Source: Liopterus haemorrhoidalis (lineage: Eukaryota; Arthropoda; Insecta; Coleoptera; Dytiscidae). Taken from it: DNA of 64,000 bases. The notes beneath the pieces were generated by a model. The model ran no database searches. It had not been told where the DNA came from and saw only the letters and a list, made by a program, of their open reading frames with translations. Below, one piece after another: positions 1 to 12,147 of this stretch (its first letter is position 1; the number at the start of each line of letters is the position of its first letter). The position numbers and the translations under genes are program-made. The stretch is taken from the NCBI GenBank assembly GCA_963971575.1, contig OZ020616.1, positions 31,786,306-31,850,305 of the forward strand. Reading direction: 5' to 3'.

Positions 1-602
1 TGTGAGTGTGTTGTAATATCTATAAAGCTGATTGTGAATACTTATAAAATTATTTTCTGTACGCAACTGTTCTCACACGAGGAAGAGTAATTTATCTCGC
101 ATCTCCGTAAATCGAGCTTGCAACCCTTGTCGTGATGCATTTAAGGGTAAATTACGTAGTACAGATAATTAATTTTCTATAGGTAAAACACTCCAAAATA
201 TACTTTGGATGTAATGTCCTACGTACCAAAGGAGGTGGAAAAACCCCAGGGTTTTTCAGTATCAGATATTTTTATTTGATGTCTGATTCAACCTCTTACT
301 CAAAGTATATTCAGCAGTTGTCGTCGTAATTATAAATTTATCATCTTATAATATAGGCACATATTATGTGAGTGTGTTGTAATATCTATAAAGCTGATTG
401 TGAATACTTATAAAATTATTTTCTGTACGCAACTGTTCTCACACGAGGAAGAGTAATTTATCTCGCATCTCCGTAAATCGAGCTTGCAACCCTTGTCGTG
501 ATGCATTTAAGGGTAAATTACGTAGTACAGATAATTAATTTTCTATAGGTAAAACAATCCAAAATATACTTTGATTGTAATTTACTCAAAGTATATTCAA
601 CA
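1..602. repeat. Direct tandem duplication, 366-bp period
   Basis: Bases 1-195 recur almost exactly at 367-561. The second unit then lacks about 100 bp of the first but regains the motif ACTCAAAGTATATTCA near 587. The first copy starts at the window edge, so the array probably extends to the left. No reading frame is conserved. Identity of the family is unknown. Confidence 0.85.
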
Positions 603-760
603 TTTATTATTATTATTATTATTATTATTTTGGGGTTTGTCAGGTCTTGACAAGCGTCCACTAATCTCAAACTTCAGCAACCTTTTGAGCCGCGTCATAC
701 TAGAGACTAGTGGAGCTAAATACACAAGACTGCATTCCAAACCCTTGAAAGGCACCCTTG
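603..760 (-). mobile_element. 3' UTR of a Dong/R4-like LINE next to a (TTA)n tract
   Basis: A (TTA)n run at about 604-630 is followed by ~120 bp nearly identical to 47006-47120, where the same sequence is the 3' UTR of a minus-strand Dong/R4-like LINE. Here only the untranslated end remains; the coding part is missing. Known Dong elements insert into TAA repeats, which fits the flanking TTA run. Confidence 0.7.
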
Positions 761-804
761 AAGATTACATGATACCTGACCTGATCTGGTCACCTGTAAC
801 TTGA

Positions 805-1760
805 ATTTTTATTTCTTAAGGCCTTATTGCCCATCTTAAATTTTCGAGTCCGAATTAGTACGCCCCTGCATCTTAAGGTCCCCTATTGCACCATTTTGAA
901 TTTTTATTTCTTAAGGCCCTATTACTCCATCTTGAATTTTCGAGTCAGAATTTAAAATTTGATTTAAATTTTAGTACGCCCCTGCATTTTAACTTTTCTG
1001 AGTACACCCCTGCCTGATTGCACACCTGAAATTAACACCTGGCCAGGTGTCGGCCACATCAAAGGACGCCGCGCTGATAAGAAAATTCTCACGGCCGCGA
1101 TTTAGTTCCCAGGCTCGATTAATTAAATATTGCTGATTTAGGTAAAAACATTATCTCACGCGCCACCCCAGGCTAAGCGTAGCTAGGTGCAGCGGGGCGG
1201 GGGTGGGAACTAGCCTCGGGCGCGTCCACGCCCCCGCCCCACCCCAGGTTAAGCTTAGCTAGGCGCAGCGGGGTTAGGGGCGGCCCCTAGTCTCGGGCGC
1301 GGCTCCGCACCTGATCTGGTCACCTGATTGCGCACCTGTAATTAACACCTGACCAGGTGTCGACAACATCAAAGGATGCCACTCTGATAAGAAAATCCCC
1401 ACGGTCTCGATTTGGCCCTATTGGACCAAGGCCCTATTGGACCAAGGCCCTATTACCCCATCTTGAATTTTCGAGTCAAAATTTTAAATTTTATTTAATG
1501 TTTAATACGCCCCTGCATTTTAACTTTTCTGAGTACGCCCCTGCCTGATTGCACACCTGTAATTAACACCTGGCCAGGTGTCGGCAACATCAAAGGATGC
1601 CGCACTGATAAGAAAATTCCCACGGTCTCGATTTTTTGCTGATTTAGGTAAAAACGTTATCGAAACGTTAAATTTTTGTGTTTTAGGTAAAAACGAAAGT
1701 TTCCACGCCTCAATTTGGTTCCCAGGCTCAATCGTCCTAATACCTACTAATAATTCACAC
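805..1760. repeat. Three-copy short repeat with GC-rich insert
   Basis: A ~90-bp unit containing the palindrome ACACCTGGCCAGGTGT and the phrase ACATCAAAGGA recurs near 1018, 1329 and 1550. A second motif (CCATCTTGAATTTTCGAGTC) recurs at about 929 and 1469. Between copies 1 and 2, 1160-1310 is strongly GC-rich, with two copies of a ~95-bp unit (CACCCCAGG...GCAGCGGGG), in sharp contrast to its AT-rich surroundings. No coding potential is evident. Confidence 0.7.
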
Positions 1761-1774
1761 CGATTGTAAACCTT

Positions 1775-3690
1775 ATAGGGGTTGATTCAGACAAAATCCT
1801 GAAATAAGTTTTTCGGCATTTGTATGGGTAATCTTTGTAAGCAAAATCCAAGACGATATCTTATTGGTCCTAAGAGGTATTGAGGAATCCTTGAAATCAC
1901 ATATCACCCCTTTTCACTTTTTAGGGGTGGAATTTCGAAAAATCTCGTCTTAGTGGGTGCTTACGTCATTGAGGGAATATACTTCACGAATTTTATTTAT
2001 CTATGTCCAAGGGATGTTAAATCGAATACAAAATTCCCATTTACCCCTTAAGGGTTGAAATTTTAAAAACTGTCAATACTATTTTGAGATATTTTGAAGA
2101 CATCTATATGCCAAAAGGAATTTTATAACTCAACAAACACAGGAAATATGATGGGTTGTATAATTAACCCTGTTCGGAAATTCACCATTTTAGGGGTTGA
2201 TTAGAGCAAAATCCTGAAATAAGTTTTTCAACATTTATATGGGTACTCTTTGTAAGTAAAAACCAAGATGATATCTTATTGGTCCGTAGAGATATTTAGG
2301 AATCCTTGAAATTACATTTCACCCCTTAGTGGTTGAATTTCGAAAAATCCCGTCTTAGTGTATGTTTACCTCTCGGAGGGAATATACTTTGCGAATATCA
2401 TGTATCTATGTCTAAGGGATGTTCTATCAAATAAAAAATATCCTTTTACCCCTTTAGGGGTAAAATTTTGAAAAACTGTCAAAACTATTTCGAGATATTT
2501 TAAAAAGACATCCATATGGCAAATAGCAATTTAATAACTCAACAAACACAGGAAATACGTCGGGTTCTATAATTCTCCCTGATTGTAGATTCACCCTTTT
2601 AGGGGATGAATAGGACAATATCCTGAAATAAGTTTTTCAACATTTATATGGATAATATTTATAAGCAAAAATAAAGGCGATATATTATTGGACCTGTGAG
2701 ATATTGAGGAATCCGTGAAAACAAATTTTACCCCATTTCACCCCTTAGGGGTCGAATTTCCAAAAATCATTTCTTAGGGGGTTGTGAAGTCATAAAAGGG
2801 ATATATTCCCCGAATTTTATGTTTCTCTGTCTAGACGACATTCTAACGAATATAAAATACCAAGTTACCCGTTTAGGGGTGAAATTTAAAAAAACGATCA
2901 AAACACTTTTTAAATATTTTAAAAAGACACCTATATATCTAAAAGAAATGTTATAACACAACAAACACAGAAGATGCGAAGGTTTATATAATTCACCCTG
3001 ATTGTAGATTCACCCCTTTAGGGGATGATTAGGACAAAATCTTGAAATAGGTTTTTTAACATTTATAAGGATAATCTTTATAAGCAAAAACCAAGGCGAT
3101 ATATTATTGACCTAAAAGAAATTGAGGAATCCGTGTAAACACATTTCACCCCTTGTCACCCCTGATAGGTCGAATTTCGAAAAATCATTTCTTAGGGGGT
3201 TCTTAAGTCATAAAAGGGATATAATCCCCGAATTTTATGTTTCTTTGTCTAGACGAAATTCTATCTAATAAAAAATACCAATTTACCCCTTTAGTGGTGA
3301 AAATTAAAAAAACGGTCAAAACACTTTCTAAATATTTTAAAAAGGCACCTATATGCCAAAAAAGAATTTTATAACACAATAAAAACACAAGATGCGAAGG
3401 GTTCTATAATTCACCCTGATTGTAGATTCACCCCTTTAGGGGTCGATTAGAACAAAATCCTGAAATAAGTTTTTTAATATTTACATGAGTAATCATTGTG
3501 AGCAAAAACCAAGTCGATATCTTAATGGACCTAAGAGATATTAAGAAAACCGTGAAGCCACATTTTACCCCTTTTAACCCTCTTTTCGCTCACTTAGAGG
3601 ATGAGTTTCGAAAAATCCGTTCTTAGTGGGTGCTTACGTCATGGAGGGAATATACTCGCCAAATTTCATGATTGTAGGTTCAGTGGTTTG
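1775..3690. repeat. Tandem array of ~417-bp diverged units
   Basis: About 4.7 units, each with the anchors AATCCTGAAATAAGTTTTT, TTCGAAAAATC and ACTCAACAAACACAGGAAAT. Anchor spacing is about 405-425 bp (starts near 1792, 2217, 2617, 3034, 3456). Each unit carries several CACCCCTT/TAGGGGT pairs that could pair locally. Units differ by substitutions and small indels, so the array is old. Short open frames inside are repeat-derived. Confidence 0.85.
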
Positions 3691-3960
3691 GGCTGGGCGT
3701 TGATTATGAGTAGGTAGCTTAGTTACGATTTTATATATATAGATATGGATAAAGAATAAACATAGATATACGTTTTTTAGATTTGATGTTGATAAAAAAA
3801 AATCTCAAAGAGTAAATTATTATGATACTATGGACAAAATTGCATTTATAAAAAATTGGTAATACTTTCGTATATGCAAAAATACAGTTTTGTGCTAAAA
3901 CGACGGTTCCAATATTGGCTTCATTCCGAGTTACACATTCAGTCAGCAAAGACGTTTTTA
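3691..3960. other. Stretch between satellite and LINE, no gene seen
   Basis: A short segment with TATATATATAGATATGG and no convincing open frame. It joins the 417-bp array to the 5' end of the LINE that follows. Confidence 0.4.
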
Positions 3961-4502
3961 TACCGAACTTGTTAGAACATAAAATAACATAAAGTGTGTA
4001 TTTGTAGTTATATAATTGTGATCAATTGTTTTACAAAATATTTTAAAATATTGCTCATAATCAATAGTGGTTAAACCATTTAAAGTGCAAATAGTGTAAA
4101 GCAGTCATCATGACTGGGGGAGGTGGCGATCCTGTAGACGAACCAGAAGACATAGATAGACGTAAAAACTACCCGGAAAAAAGGTAGACCTAGAAGACCT
4201 AAGTGTCCGTTTAAAACTAACAATAGACAAACTTTAAAAAATCCCTTATCAGCTTCAGCAAAAAAATCATTAATTACTGAAGAAATTATTAATTCAAATG
4301 TAGCAATGTCAACATGCAATTCTCTTAATAATACTCTTACAATAAATTCAGAGCAAGATAATATTAAAATTGATTCTAATAATCCCAGTAAAATTATCAT
4401 TAATGCACAAAATGAAAATGGTATTGCTATTAATACTTTTAAAGTGGCGGCTGAAGTACATCATTCGGACGAGTCGCCTATGGAGGCTAGTATAGGATTC
4501 TA

Positions 4503-5460
4503 GGTCAATTTATCGAAAATCAATTTATCGAATACAAATTTATTGAAAATCAATTTATCGAAAATCAATTTATCGAAAGCAAATTTATCGAAAGCAAGTT
4601 TATCGAAAGCAAATTTATCGAAAATAAATTTATCGAATGCTCAATTTATCGAATGGCAGGTATATCGAAAATCCTTAATAGTATTATATTATTTCATAAA
4701 AACAAATTTTCTTATTTATATACATTTTCGGTATAACTAGGGATAGGTCATACCACTAGCGTCATACCACACATGATTTGTTCAATTTACGGTGATTCTA
4801 AACAGGTGGCATTATTATGTCAGTGTGAGTTTGTTTTGTCATTAAACTAGAAGATGGGTAGCTCGCTTCGCTCGGCTTCTTCTAACCAAACCCTTACTAA
4901 CCTAACCTAAGATAGTGTTTTATCATTAAACTAGAAGATGGGTAGCTCGCTTCGCTCGGCTTCTTCTAACCAAACCCTTACTAACCTAACCTAACCTAAG
5001 ATAGTGTTTTGTCATTAAACTAGAAGATAGGTAGCTCGCTTCGCTCGGCTTCTTCTAACCAAACCCTTACTAACCTAACCTAAGATAGTGTTTTGTCATT
5101 AAACTAGAAGATGGGTAGCTCGCTTCGTTCGGCTTCTTCTAACCAAACCCTTACTAACCTAACCTAACCTAAGATAGTGTTTTTATATTCAAACACTATG
5201 TCACCTTATTTACCTTCACAATAATAAATTACAATGCAAACTAAAATATCTTTCATTATTAATTCCTACCGAAATAATTCAACAATCAATTTTCGATAAA
5301 CGTGCCATTCGATAAATTGAGCATTCGATAAACTAGCTATCGATAAATTGATTTTCGATAAATTTGCTTTCGATAAATTGATTTTCGATAAATTGATTTT
5401 CGATAAATTGATTTTCGATAAATTTGCTTTCGATAAATTGATTTTCGATAAACTCGCCGG
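4503..5460. mobile_element. Foldback-like element with 15-bp tandem-repeat inverted arms
   Basis: The left arm (4503-4665) is about nine tandem copies of a 15-bp unit (AATTTATCGAAAATC and variants). The right arm (about 5280-5460) is about eleven copies of its reverse complement (GATTTTCGATAAATT). The two arms can fold on each other. Between them lie about 615 bp including a four-unit tandem array. Inverted terminal arms built of short tandem repeats are the hallmark of Drosophila FB elements; no transposase is present. It splits LINE ORF1. Exact ends and target duplication are unclear. Confidence 0.75.
4835..5180. repeat. ~85-bp tandem repeat with (CCTAA)n
   Basis: Four units, each made of TCATTAAACTAGAAGATGGG, then TAGCTCGCTTCGCTCGGCTT, then CTTACTAACCTAACCTAAG. 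Each unit ends in two or three copies of CCTAA, alternating between units. CCTAA is the complement of the insect telomeric TTAGG repeat, though the tracts are very short. AGAAG..CTTCT flanks a GAGC/GCTC hairpin in each unit. The array lies between the arms of the foldback-like element. Confidence 0.85.
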
Positions 5461-6596
5461 TTCCCCTAGTATATGCAGTAACTTGCTCAGCACTAATTGC
5501 ACTAATTACCCTGGTATGAACACTGACATTTTGAATATTTCTACAAAAAACAAATATACTTTGAAATTAGAATTACAATCACCTAAAGCTGCAAATAATT
5601 TAGTGTCAAATAATCCATTCATTCACGAAAATTATAATCTCTATATTCCAACACACCTTCCTCAGCGACAAGGTGTTATGCAAAATGTTGATACATCTAT
5701 AACTGAAGATGAATTATTAACATAGATCGATTCTTCTATTCGAATCTTAAAAGTTAAAAGAATAATGCGCAAATTGGAGAATAATTTACAACCGTCTGGA
5801 ACTGTTATAATTTATTTCTCTGGTCAAATTTTACCTCAGTTTATTTACGCATACAGAGTGCGATTTGAAATTAAACCCTACATTTATAGAGTGACACAGT
5901 GCTTCTCATGCCTCAGATTCGGACATGCTGCCAAAAATTGCAGATTCCCTCCTAGATGCAACCGTTGCAAAGGAGAACATAACTCACGTGAATGTTCAGA
6001 TACATCCACTCCCGTGTGCATTAATTGCAATCAATGTTATCTAGCTACCGATCATAAAAATTGCCCGGTATTTCGTGAACAAAAGGTCATAAAAGAATAT
6101 ATGGAGAACAATAACGTAACCTTTATGGAAGCAAAAAACTTCCTAAATATCTCTTATGCCGAAAAAACAAAAACTACTCATAACCCAAACCCTGTCGTAG
6201 TAACTTTACCATTAACTAATGACAATGGAAGTAAAAATCATTTCCAACAACCATATGTCCCCTTGGAGGTAAATAATACTACCCCGCAAATAAATCTACG
6301 TAACAATGTACAAAAAATTGTAACACAGGAGAGTATTAACCAGGACTTACTATATACCTCCCCACAACTGCCCACTAGACCTATAGGGAGAAACCCTTAT
6401 CCTCCATTACACCATAATGTAAACACTAATAATAAACACAACAATATTAACAATTTATCAGAACTTATAACCAACATAGTCACTGTTATAATTAATAAGA
6501 TTTTTAATCAGCCAATTAGCTCCATTCCCAACAAAGAAAATCTACGATCATCCATTGAAAAAATGCTATCAGAGGGGCATAATAATCTAACTCAAA

Positions 6597-9500
6597 ATGG
6601 ACTTGGGTATTAAAATATTCCAATGGAATTGTAGATCTCTTTACTCTAATAAAAACTCCTTGGAAAGACTCATTCATGAAAATAAAATTGGCATAGCATT
6701 ATTATCAGAAACATGGATAAGACCTAATAACACATTTCCTAAAATTAAAGGTTATCAAATAATAAACACCAATAGGAATGACGGATACGGAGGTTCCGCC
6801 ATACTTATTAGAAATTGTATTTCTTACTCAAATTTGAACATCCAGTATTCATCTAAAGAGACCATCCAAATAGCAGCTGTCAAAATAAAATTGTTCAAAA
6901 AGGAATGCTCTATTCTTTCAATATATTGTAAGCCTAAACATCATTTAAATACTTCTTTCTGGATAATGTAATAAGTCAGCTTGACTCGATTTTTATTATA
7001 GGGGGGGGATCTAAACAGTCATAACTCTGCATGGGGTTGCGACGACACAGATACAGAAGGTTTATGTTTACTAGAATCAGTAGAAAAACATAACTGATTT
7101 GTAGCGAATGATGGTTCGGCAACGTTAATACAAAAACCTAACAGTACAAAAAAGTGCAATTGATATGAGTATTTGTACTGTTAATATCTCCACTGATATC
7201 TTGTGGGAAACAATAAAAGACGGTCATGGCTCTAATCACTTTCCAATTTTAATACAAATCGGTAAAATAAACAACCACAACTTTTATACACAATCATCCC
7301 AAAAGTGGAATGTAGATGTAGCTGATTGGGATTTATACAAACATGTATCAAAATATTTAGCTGAATCTTATAAACCGTCAAACAATGTTGATACAAATTA
7401 TCAAAATTTTATAAACATAATAAATAGAGCAGCCGAAATTGCTATTCCTAAATGCAAAAATAAATTAATCAATCCACATCGCACAAAAATTTGGTGGGAT
7501 GATGAGTGTAATCAGGCGGAAAAACAGAAAAGAATCCTTTAAGGAATATATAAAACAAAAAAATTATGTAAACTATGTTAAATGTTTGCAATCATCTGCC
7601 CTCGCGAGAAATATCTTTAAAAGAAAAAAGAAAGAAAACTGGATAGAATTTACCGAGTCATAAAATAAAGACACTCCCATTAAAGACATTTGGAAAAAAA
7701 TTAAAATAATAGATCGTGGTATTAACTCCGACAATATACATAAACCTATATCACAACCAAACCCAATTGCAATGGAACAATTCTTAAAAAAATTTACTCC
7801 GTCCTATGTGTGTCACCCAATTAATATAGAATCAATCACTCCCGATCATTTTTTAAACTCTCCCTTTAGTATGACAGAATTACTTCATGTTATTAAAAAA
7901 TCATCTAACACATCTTCTGGATATGATAATATCCGATACCCTATGATAGAAAACCTTCCGATTGTTATGAAAAACATCCTTTTAGATATATATATAATGA
8001 AGTATTTGTATGCGGCGAAACAATTACAGATTGGAAAGTTACTTTATTAATTCCGCTTTTGAAACCTAACAAAGTACCGAACTGCCCAGACTCTTATCGA
8101 CCAATTGCTCTTACATCCTGTATTTTAAAAACATTCGAAAGATTACTTAAGCTTAGACTAGAGTGGTGGATCGAAAATAATGACATCACCCCAAGTAACT
8201 TGTTTGGATTCCGCAAAAATAAGGGTTGCGTAGACAATTTATCTATTTTATGCACAGATATCTATAATAGCTTTTCTAAAAACAACTATCTAACAGCAGT
8301 ATTTTTAGATCTAAAAGGAGCGTACGATACAGTTTGTCATGTCATAATACATTAATAACAAAATGAACAAACTTAAAAGTTCCAGCAAGGTTAATAATAT
8401 CTGTAAAAAATATATTGGAAAATAGAACTATATATGTGAAACACAATAACAACCTGACAGGCCCACGTACAACGAATATCGGTCTTCCACAAGGAGGAGT
8501 ACTATCGCCAATTTTATTTAATTTATACATGTCTGACATAAATTTAACAGTAGATACCAACGCTCACTTGCTCGGATATGCAGATGATCTGTGTATCTAT
8601 TCATCTTCGAAATTTTTTCCAAAAACAACACTGTGTCTGAGTAACACCATGCAGAAATTAAATACGTGGTTTGAAAATCACAATCTTGAATTATCACCTT
8701 CTAAAACATCCGTAACTGTGTTTACTAGGCATCGACAAACAAGAATCCCTCCAGATATAGACCTCGGTCCATATGTACTAAAAGTGACTAAGGAAGTTAA
8801 ACACCTTGGTTTCACTTTAGATTGTAAACTCACATGGAAAACACACATCGATAACATAGTAAAGAAAAGAGAACGATATCTTAATGTATTAAGAGTAGTC
8901 ACAAAGAAACAATGGGGAGCAGATCCTAACATCGCCTTAATATTTTACAAAGCAACAATCAGATCTATTATTGATTACGGTTGTATGTTTTACGGTTTAG
9001 GAAACAAAACATGTTTACAAAGAATAGATAAACTACAGTACAAATCTCTAAGGTTGTGTATAGGTGCTATGCAAAGTTCACTAATACACTCCTTGTTAGT
9101 AGAATGTTGCGACCCCCCTCTTCATATTAGAAGACTCAAATTAGCTTCTAAATATCTGAGTACTCGTATCGCAATGAGTAATCATCCATTTAAAATGAAA
9201 CTAGCAGAATTAACCTCTAATTGTCTCGTCCAAAAATACTGGAAAAGAAAACTTTACTAGTGTTAATTGAAGTGTTTATAGAATACACTCAGTCCAACTT
9301 CAATTTTGAAATAACCGAAAACATCACATGCTTTAAATTCCCCATTGAATATTCTTTGAAAAATAATAATTTTATAACCGATTTGATCTTGCCTTCAGCA
9401 CCCACTAGCATTGATCCCGTGCCTCATAATATAACAAGTAACTTTATACAATATTTAAAAAAAAATTTCCTCATACACACTGGATTTTTCCAGATGGTTC

Positions 9501-10322
9501 AAAACGTAAGGATTCTACAGGTATTGCTGTATTTCGATCCGAACAGAACATACGTAAAAAAATATAAAATTTTACCTCATTGCTCAATATTTTCAGCAGA
9601 ATTGTTTGCAATATTAAAAAGTACAGAGTATATACTTGTTGATAATTTTTTTACAAATAAAAATGTCATTATTTTTACAGATAGCCAAAGTGCAGTTAAA
9701 AAACTACAATGTCCAAATTTTTTAAATAACCCAACAATAGTATATAATATAAGGCATAATTTATATCGTAGTCAAGTACAAAATAATATTAATATTAAAA
9801 TAATCTGGATCAGAGGGCATAATAATATTCTTTATAATGAAACAGTCGACAACACTTATATTCATTCAATGTCAGAATATTTAAATTTATATACTAACAA
9901 ATTACGCAAAACATGGCAAAATGAATTTACTGACAAATCTAGTTCAAAAGGGATAACTTACTATAATATTAATAATAAAATCAAGAAAAACCCTTGGTTT
10001 AAAAATATAAGTCTTCCAAGAAAATCAATCACATCAGTTTCAAGAATGCGCCTAAACCATACACTTTGCCCGGCTCCTCTACACAGATTTAACATTATTG
10101 AAAGATTGTTGCAGTTGCAACGAAGATGAAATTGCCGACTTAAATCATTTAATATTATCTTGCCAGAATTATGAATTATGAAATTATGAATAAATTTTAT
10201 CAAATATTAATAAAAAACAACATAGTATTGCCTACAAACATTCATCTTATTCTCCGACATGCCAATATAGAAATAATTAAAGCTTTAGCAGAATATTTAA
10301 ATGATACGAAAATAACTATATA
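6597..10322 (+). pseudogene. LINE ORF2: endonuclease, reverse transcriptase, RNase H
   Basis: Starts at ATG 6597 within the end of ORF1. The AP-type endonuclease has FQWNCRSL, LLSETWI and, after a G8-run frameshift near 7005, GGDLNSHNSAWGCDD. The reverse transcriptase shows YRPIALTSC, FGFRKNKG, FLDLKGAYD, GLPQGGVLSPILFNLYM and the catalytic YADD (8577-8588), then the thumb region to 9260. RNase H is recognisable from FPDGSK (about 9490) through FTDSQSAV to IWIRGHN. The C-terminus carries CCSCNEDE...HLILSC. Several frameshifts and stops separate these blocks, so the protein cannot be made. Such proteins nick target DNA and copy the LINE RNA there. Confidence 0.85.
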
Positions 10323-10920
10323 ATATACTTTCTTATAGTTATTATTGTTATTATTATTATTATTATTATTTTTTTCTCTTTTTCTCATCTCATTACTAAC
10401 TTGCTCTATTCTCTATTGTAAACCTTCCCATGGCCCTCCTCCGTAACCGATGACCTGCTGTGACGGGCCTCACTAGCAATTACCTTATCCCATCTGAATC
10501 CTATCTTCTACATCCCAATTCATATTTATCATGTATTAAATAGCTCCAGACCAATCGTTAACAACGAAGATCCGAAATAAATTAAAAAAAAAAAAAATTG
10601 GCTTATTTAAAATAGATACCATTTAGTTGCTGCTTGTGTACTTCACAATATACGAGTAAACTCCATTCAAAATAAATGTGAGATGACGTCACACTTGGTT
10701 AATTTAAGTACCAACGTTATGATATGTTTTAATCAACATCAATCCATAACTCAGTTAGTACATTTATTTATTTCATGTTGGTAATTTTTTACAGTGATGT
10801 CGGTTTTAAATTGGATTGTTTAATCTTTATTTTGACGTCAGGTTGACGTTTAGGTACTTAAAATTAACAGTGAGGTTATATTTTATTCTTTTTAAATTTA
10901 TTTGTAATTTAAATGTAAAA

Positions 10921-11521
10921 ATGCCCAAAGCTCTTAGTAGCCGTGCTCAAAGGATGGTTTTGTCTCTTATTAATTATTTTGAAAGAGAGCCGAGACAATG
11001 GTGGACCTTTAATGGATGTGAAAAGCGTCAGAGATGTGAGTAAATATAAAATTTAGTTTATATCTATGGTCTTTTCACTTGAATATATTTCTACAAATAA
11101 TTGTTAATTAACTTTTTAGAGAGTTGCAGCTACTTTAGATGTCAATATTTCTAAAATAAATAAAATGGCAGTACAACAAGCAAGAAATGAAACTGTCAGT
11201 AGCCCGAAAAAGAAACGAACACGTACTAAATCTGTTGTAGAATTAGACAATTTTACAACAGTTGGGATACGTAATGTAATTTATGAGATGTACCGTAATA
11301 GTAAGGACATAATATCTCTACGTGAGGAGTCTTAATAAATTAATTTTATTTTAGGAGAGCATGTTACTGTCGACACTATTAATATAAAATTACATGAAAG
11401 GAGACTGTATGATGGTGGAAAGACTTCCCTTTGGAAGATTTTAACAAATATAGGTTTTAAATATAAAAAGGACGATCCAAGACGTGGTCTAATGGAACTT
11501 CCCCAAATCGTTCAATCAATA
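10921..11521 (+). pseudogene. Spliced, truncated IS630/Tc1-type transposase N-terminus
   Basis: Begins MPKALSSRAQRMVLSLINYF, then needs a one-base shift to read KESRDNGGPLMDVKSVRD. A GTGAGT..TTTTTAG intron (about 11036-11119) leads to RVAATLDVNISKINKMA and a basic stretch (SPKKKRTRTK). A second short intron (GTAAGG..TTTTAG, about 11300-11353) leads to REHVTVDTINIKLHE and TSLWKILTNIGFKYKK. This helix-turn-helix layout matches the N-terminal half of DDE_3 (IS630-like) transposases annotated as uncharacterised insect proteins. The catalytic half is absent; the frame runs into the 155-bp array. Family assignment is by recall only. Confidence 0.55.
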
Positions 11522-12147
11522 TCAAATTTTAGCTTGATTGTATCAATAGTTTTCGAGATATTGGTTGAGTTAATTTTTAAAAATTGCAATGGTACCTTAG
11601 TAAACTACCATTTCTAACAGAGCGATTGAAACCAAAATTTAAGTGTTTTTTAAAACTCATAAAAGAGTTGTAGATATCAAATTTTAGCTTGATCGTACCA
11701 ACAGTTTTCGAGATATTGGTAGAGTAAATTTTTAAAAATTGCAGTGGTACCTTAGTAAACTACCATTTCTAACAGAGCGATTGAAACCAAAATTTAAGTG
11801 TTTTTTAAAACTCATAAAAGAGTTGTAGATATCAAATTTTAGCTTGATCGTACCAACAGTTTTCGAGATATTGGTAGAGTAAATTTTTAAAAATTGCAAT
11901 GGTACTTTAGTAAACTACCATTTCTAACAGAGCGTTTGAGTCCAAAATTTAAGGGTTTTTTAAAACTGATAAAAGAGTATTAGATATAAAATTTTAGCTT
12001 GATCGTAGCAATAGTTTTCGAGATATTGGTAGTTAATTTTTTAAAACTGCAATGGTACCTTAGTAAACTACCATTTTTTACAGAGCGATTCAGACCAAAC
12101 TTTAAGGGTTTTTTAAAACTTATAAAAGAGTAATAGATATCAAATAT
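11515..12147. repeat. 155-bp tandem array, ~4 units
   Basis: The anchor TTTTAGCTTGATCGTA recurs at 11527, 11682, 11837 and 11992, an exact 155-bp spacing. Units also share TTTTCGAGATATTGGTAG and AGTAAACTACCATTTCTAAC. The array starts where the transposase reading frame ends. Units are closely similar, with divergence rising toward the right end. Confidence 0.9.

Larger units (their letters stand above)
4110..6613 (+). pseudogene. LINE ORF1 (gag-like RNA-binding protein), interrupted
   Basis: The frame starts at ATG 4110, breaks almost at once near 4185, and resumes with an Asn/Ser-rich segment to about 4500, where the foldback-like element (4503-5460) is inserted. It continues after 5460, has a TAG at 5723, and runs open from 5765 to 6613. 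The conserved C-terminal half holds the pre-knuckle region (YRVRFEIKPYIYRVTQCFSC) followed by CxxCxxxGHxxxxC and two further Cys/His clusters typical of ORF1 proteins that coat LINE RNA. The tail is Asn-rich. It overlaps ORF2 by 17 bases. Not functional as it stands. Confidence 0.8.
3960..10598 (+). mobile_element. Near full-length LINE with RNase H (I/LOA-type), decayed
   Basis: The order is 5' leader, ORF1 (three CCHC-like zinc knuckles), ORF2 (endonuclease, reverse transcriptase, RNase H, C-terminal Cys/His motif), 3' UTR and poly(A) at about 10584-10598. Having both ORF1 knuckles and RNase H points to the I/LOA group of non-LTR elements; the exact clade is not settled. The element carries a nested foldback-like insertion, stops and several frameshifts, so it is inactive. 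The 5' end is approximate. Confidence 0.85.

Noticed and set aside
4503..5460. Regular short repeats resembling a CRISPR array
   Set aside because: Units are 15 bp without unique spacers, in inverted arms, in an animal genome.
5266..5502. Repetitive peptides such as FDKLIFDK and NLSKINLSKA in open frames
   Set aside because: These arise from the 15-bp tandem arms of the foldback-like element read in different frames, not from a repeat protein.
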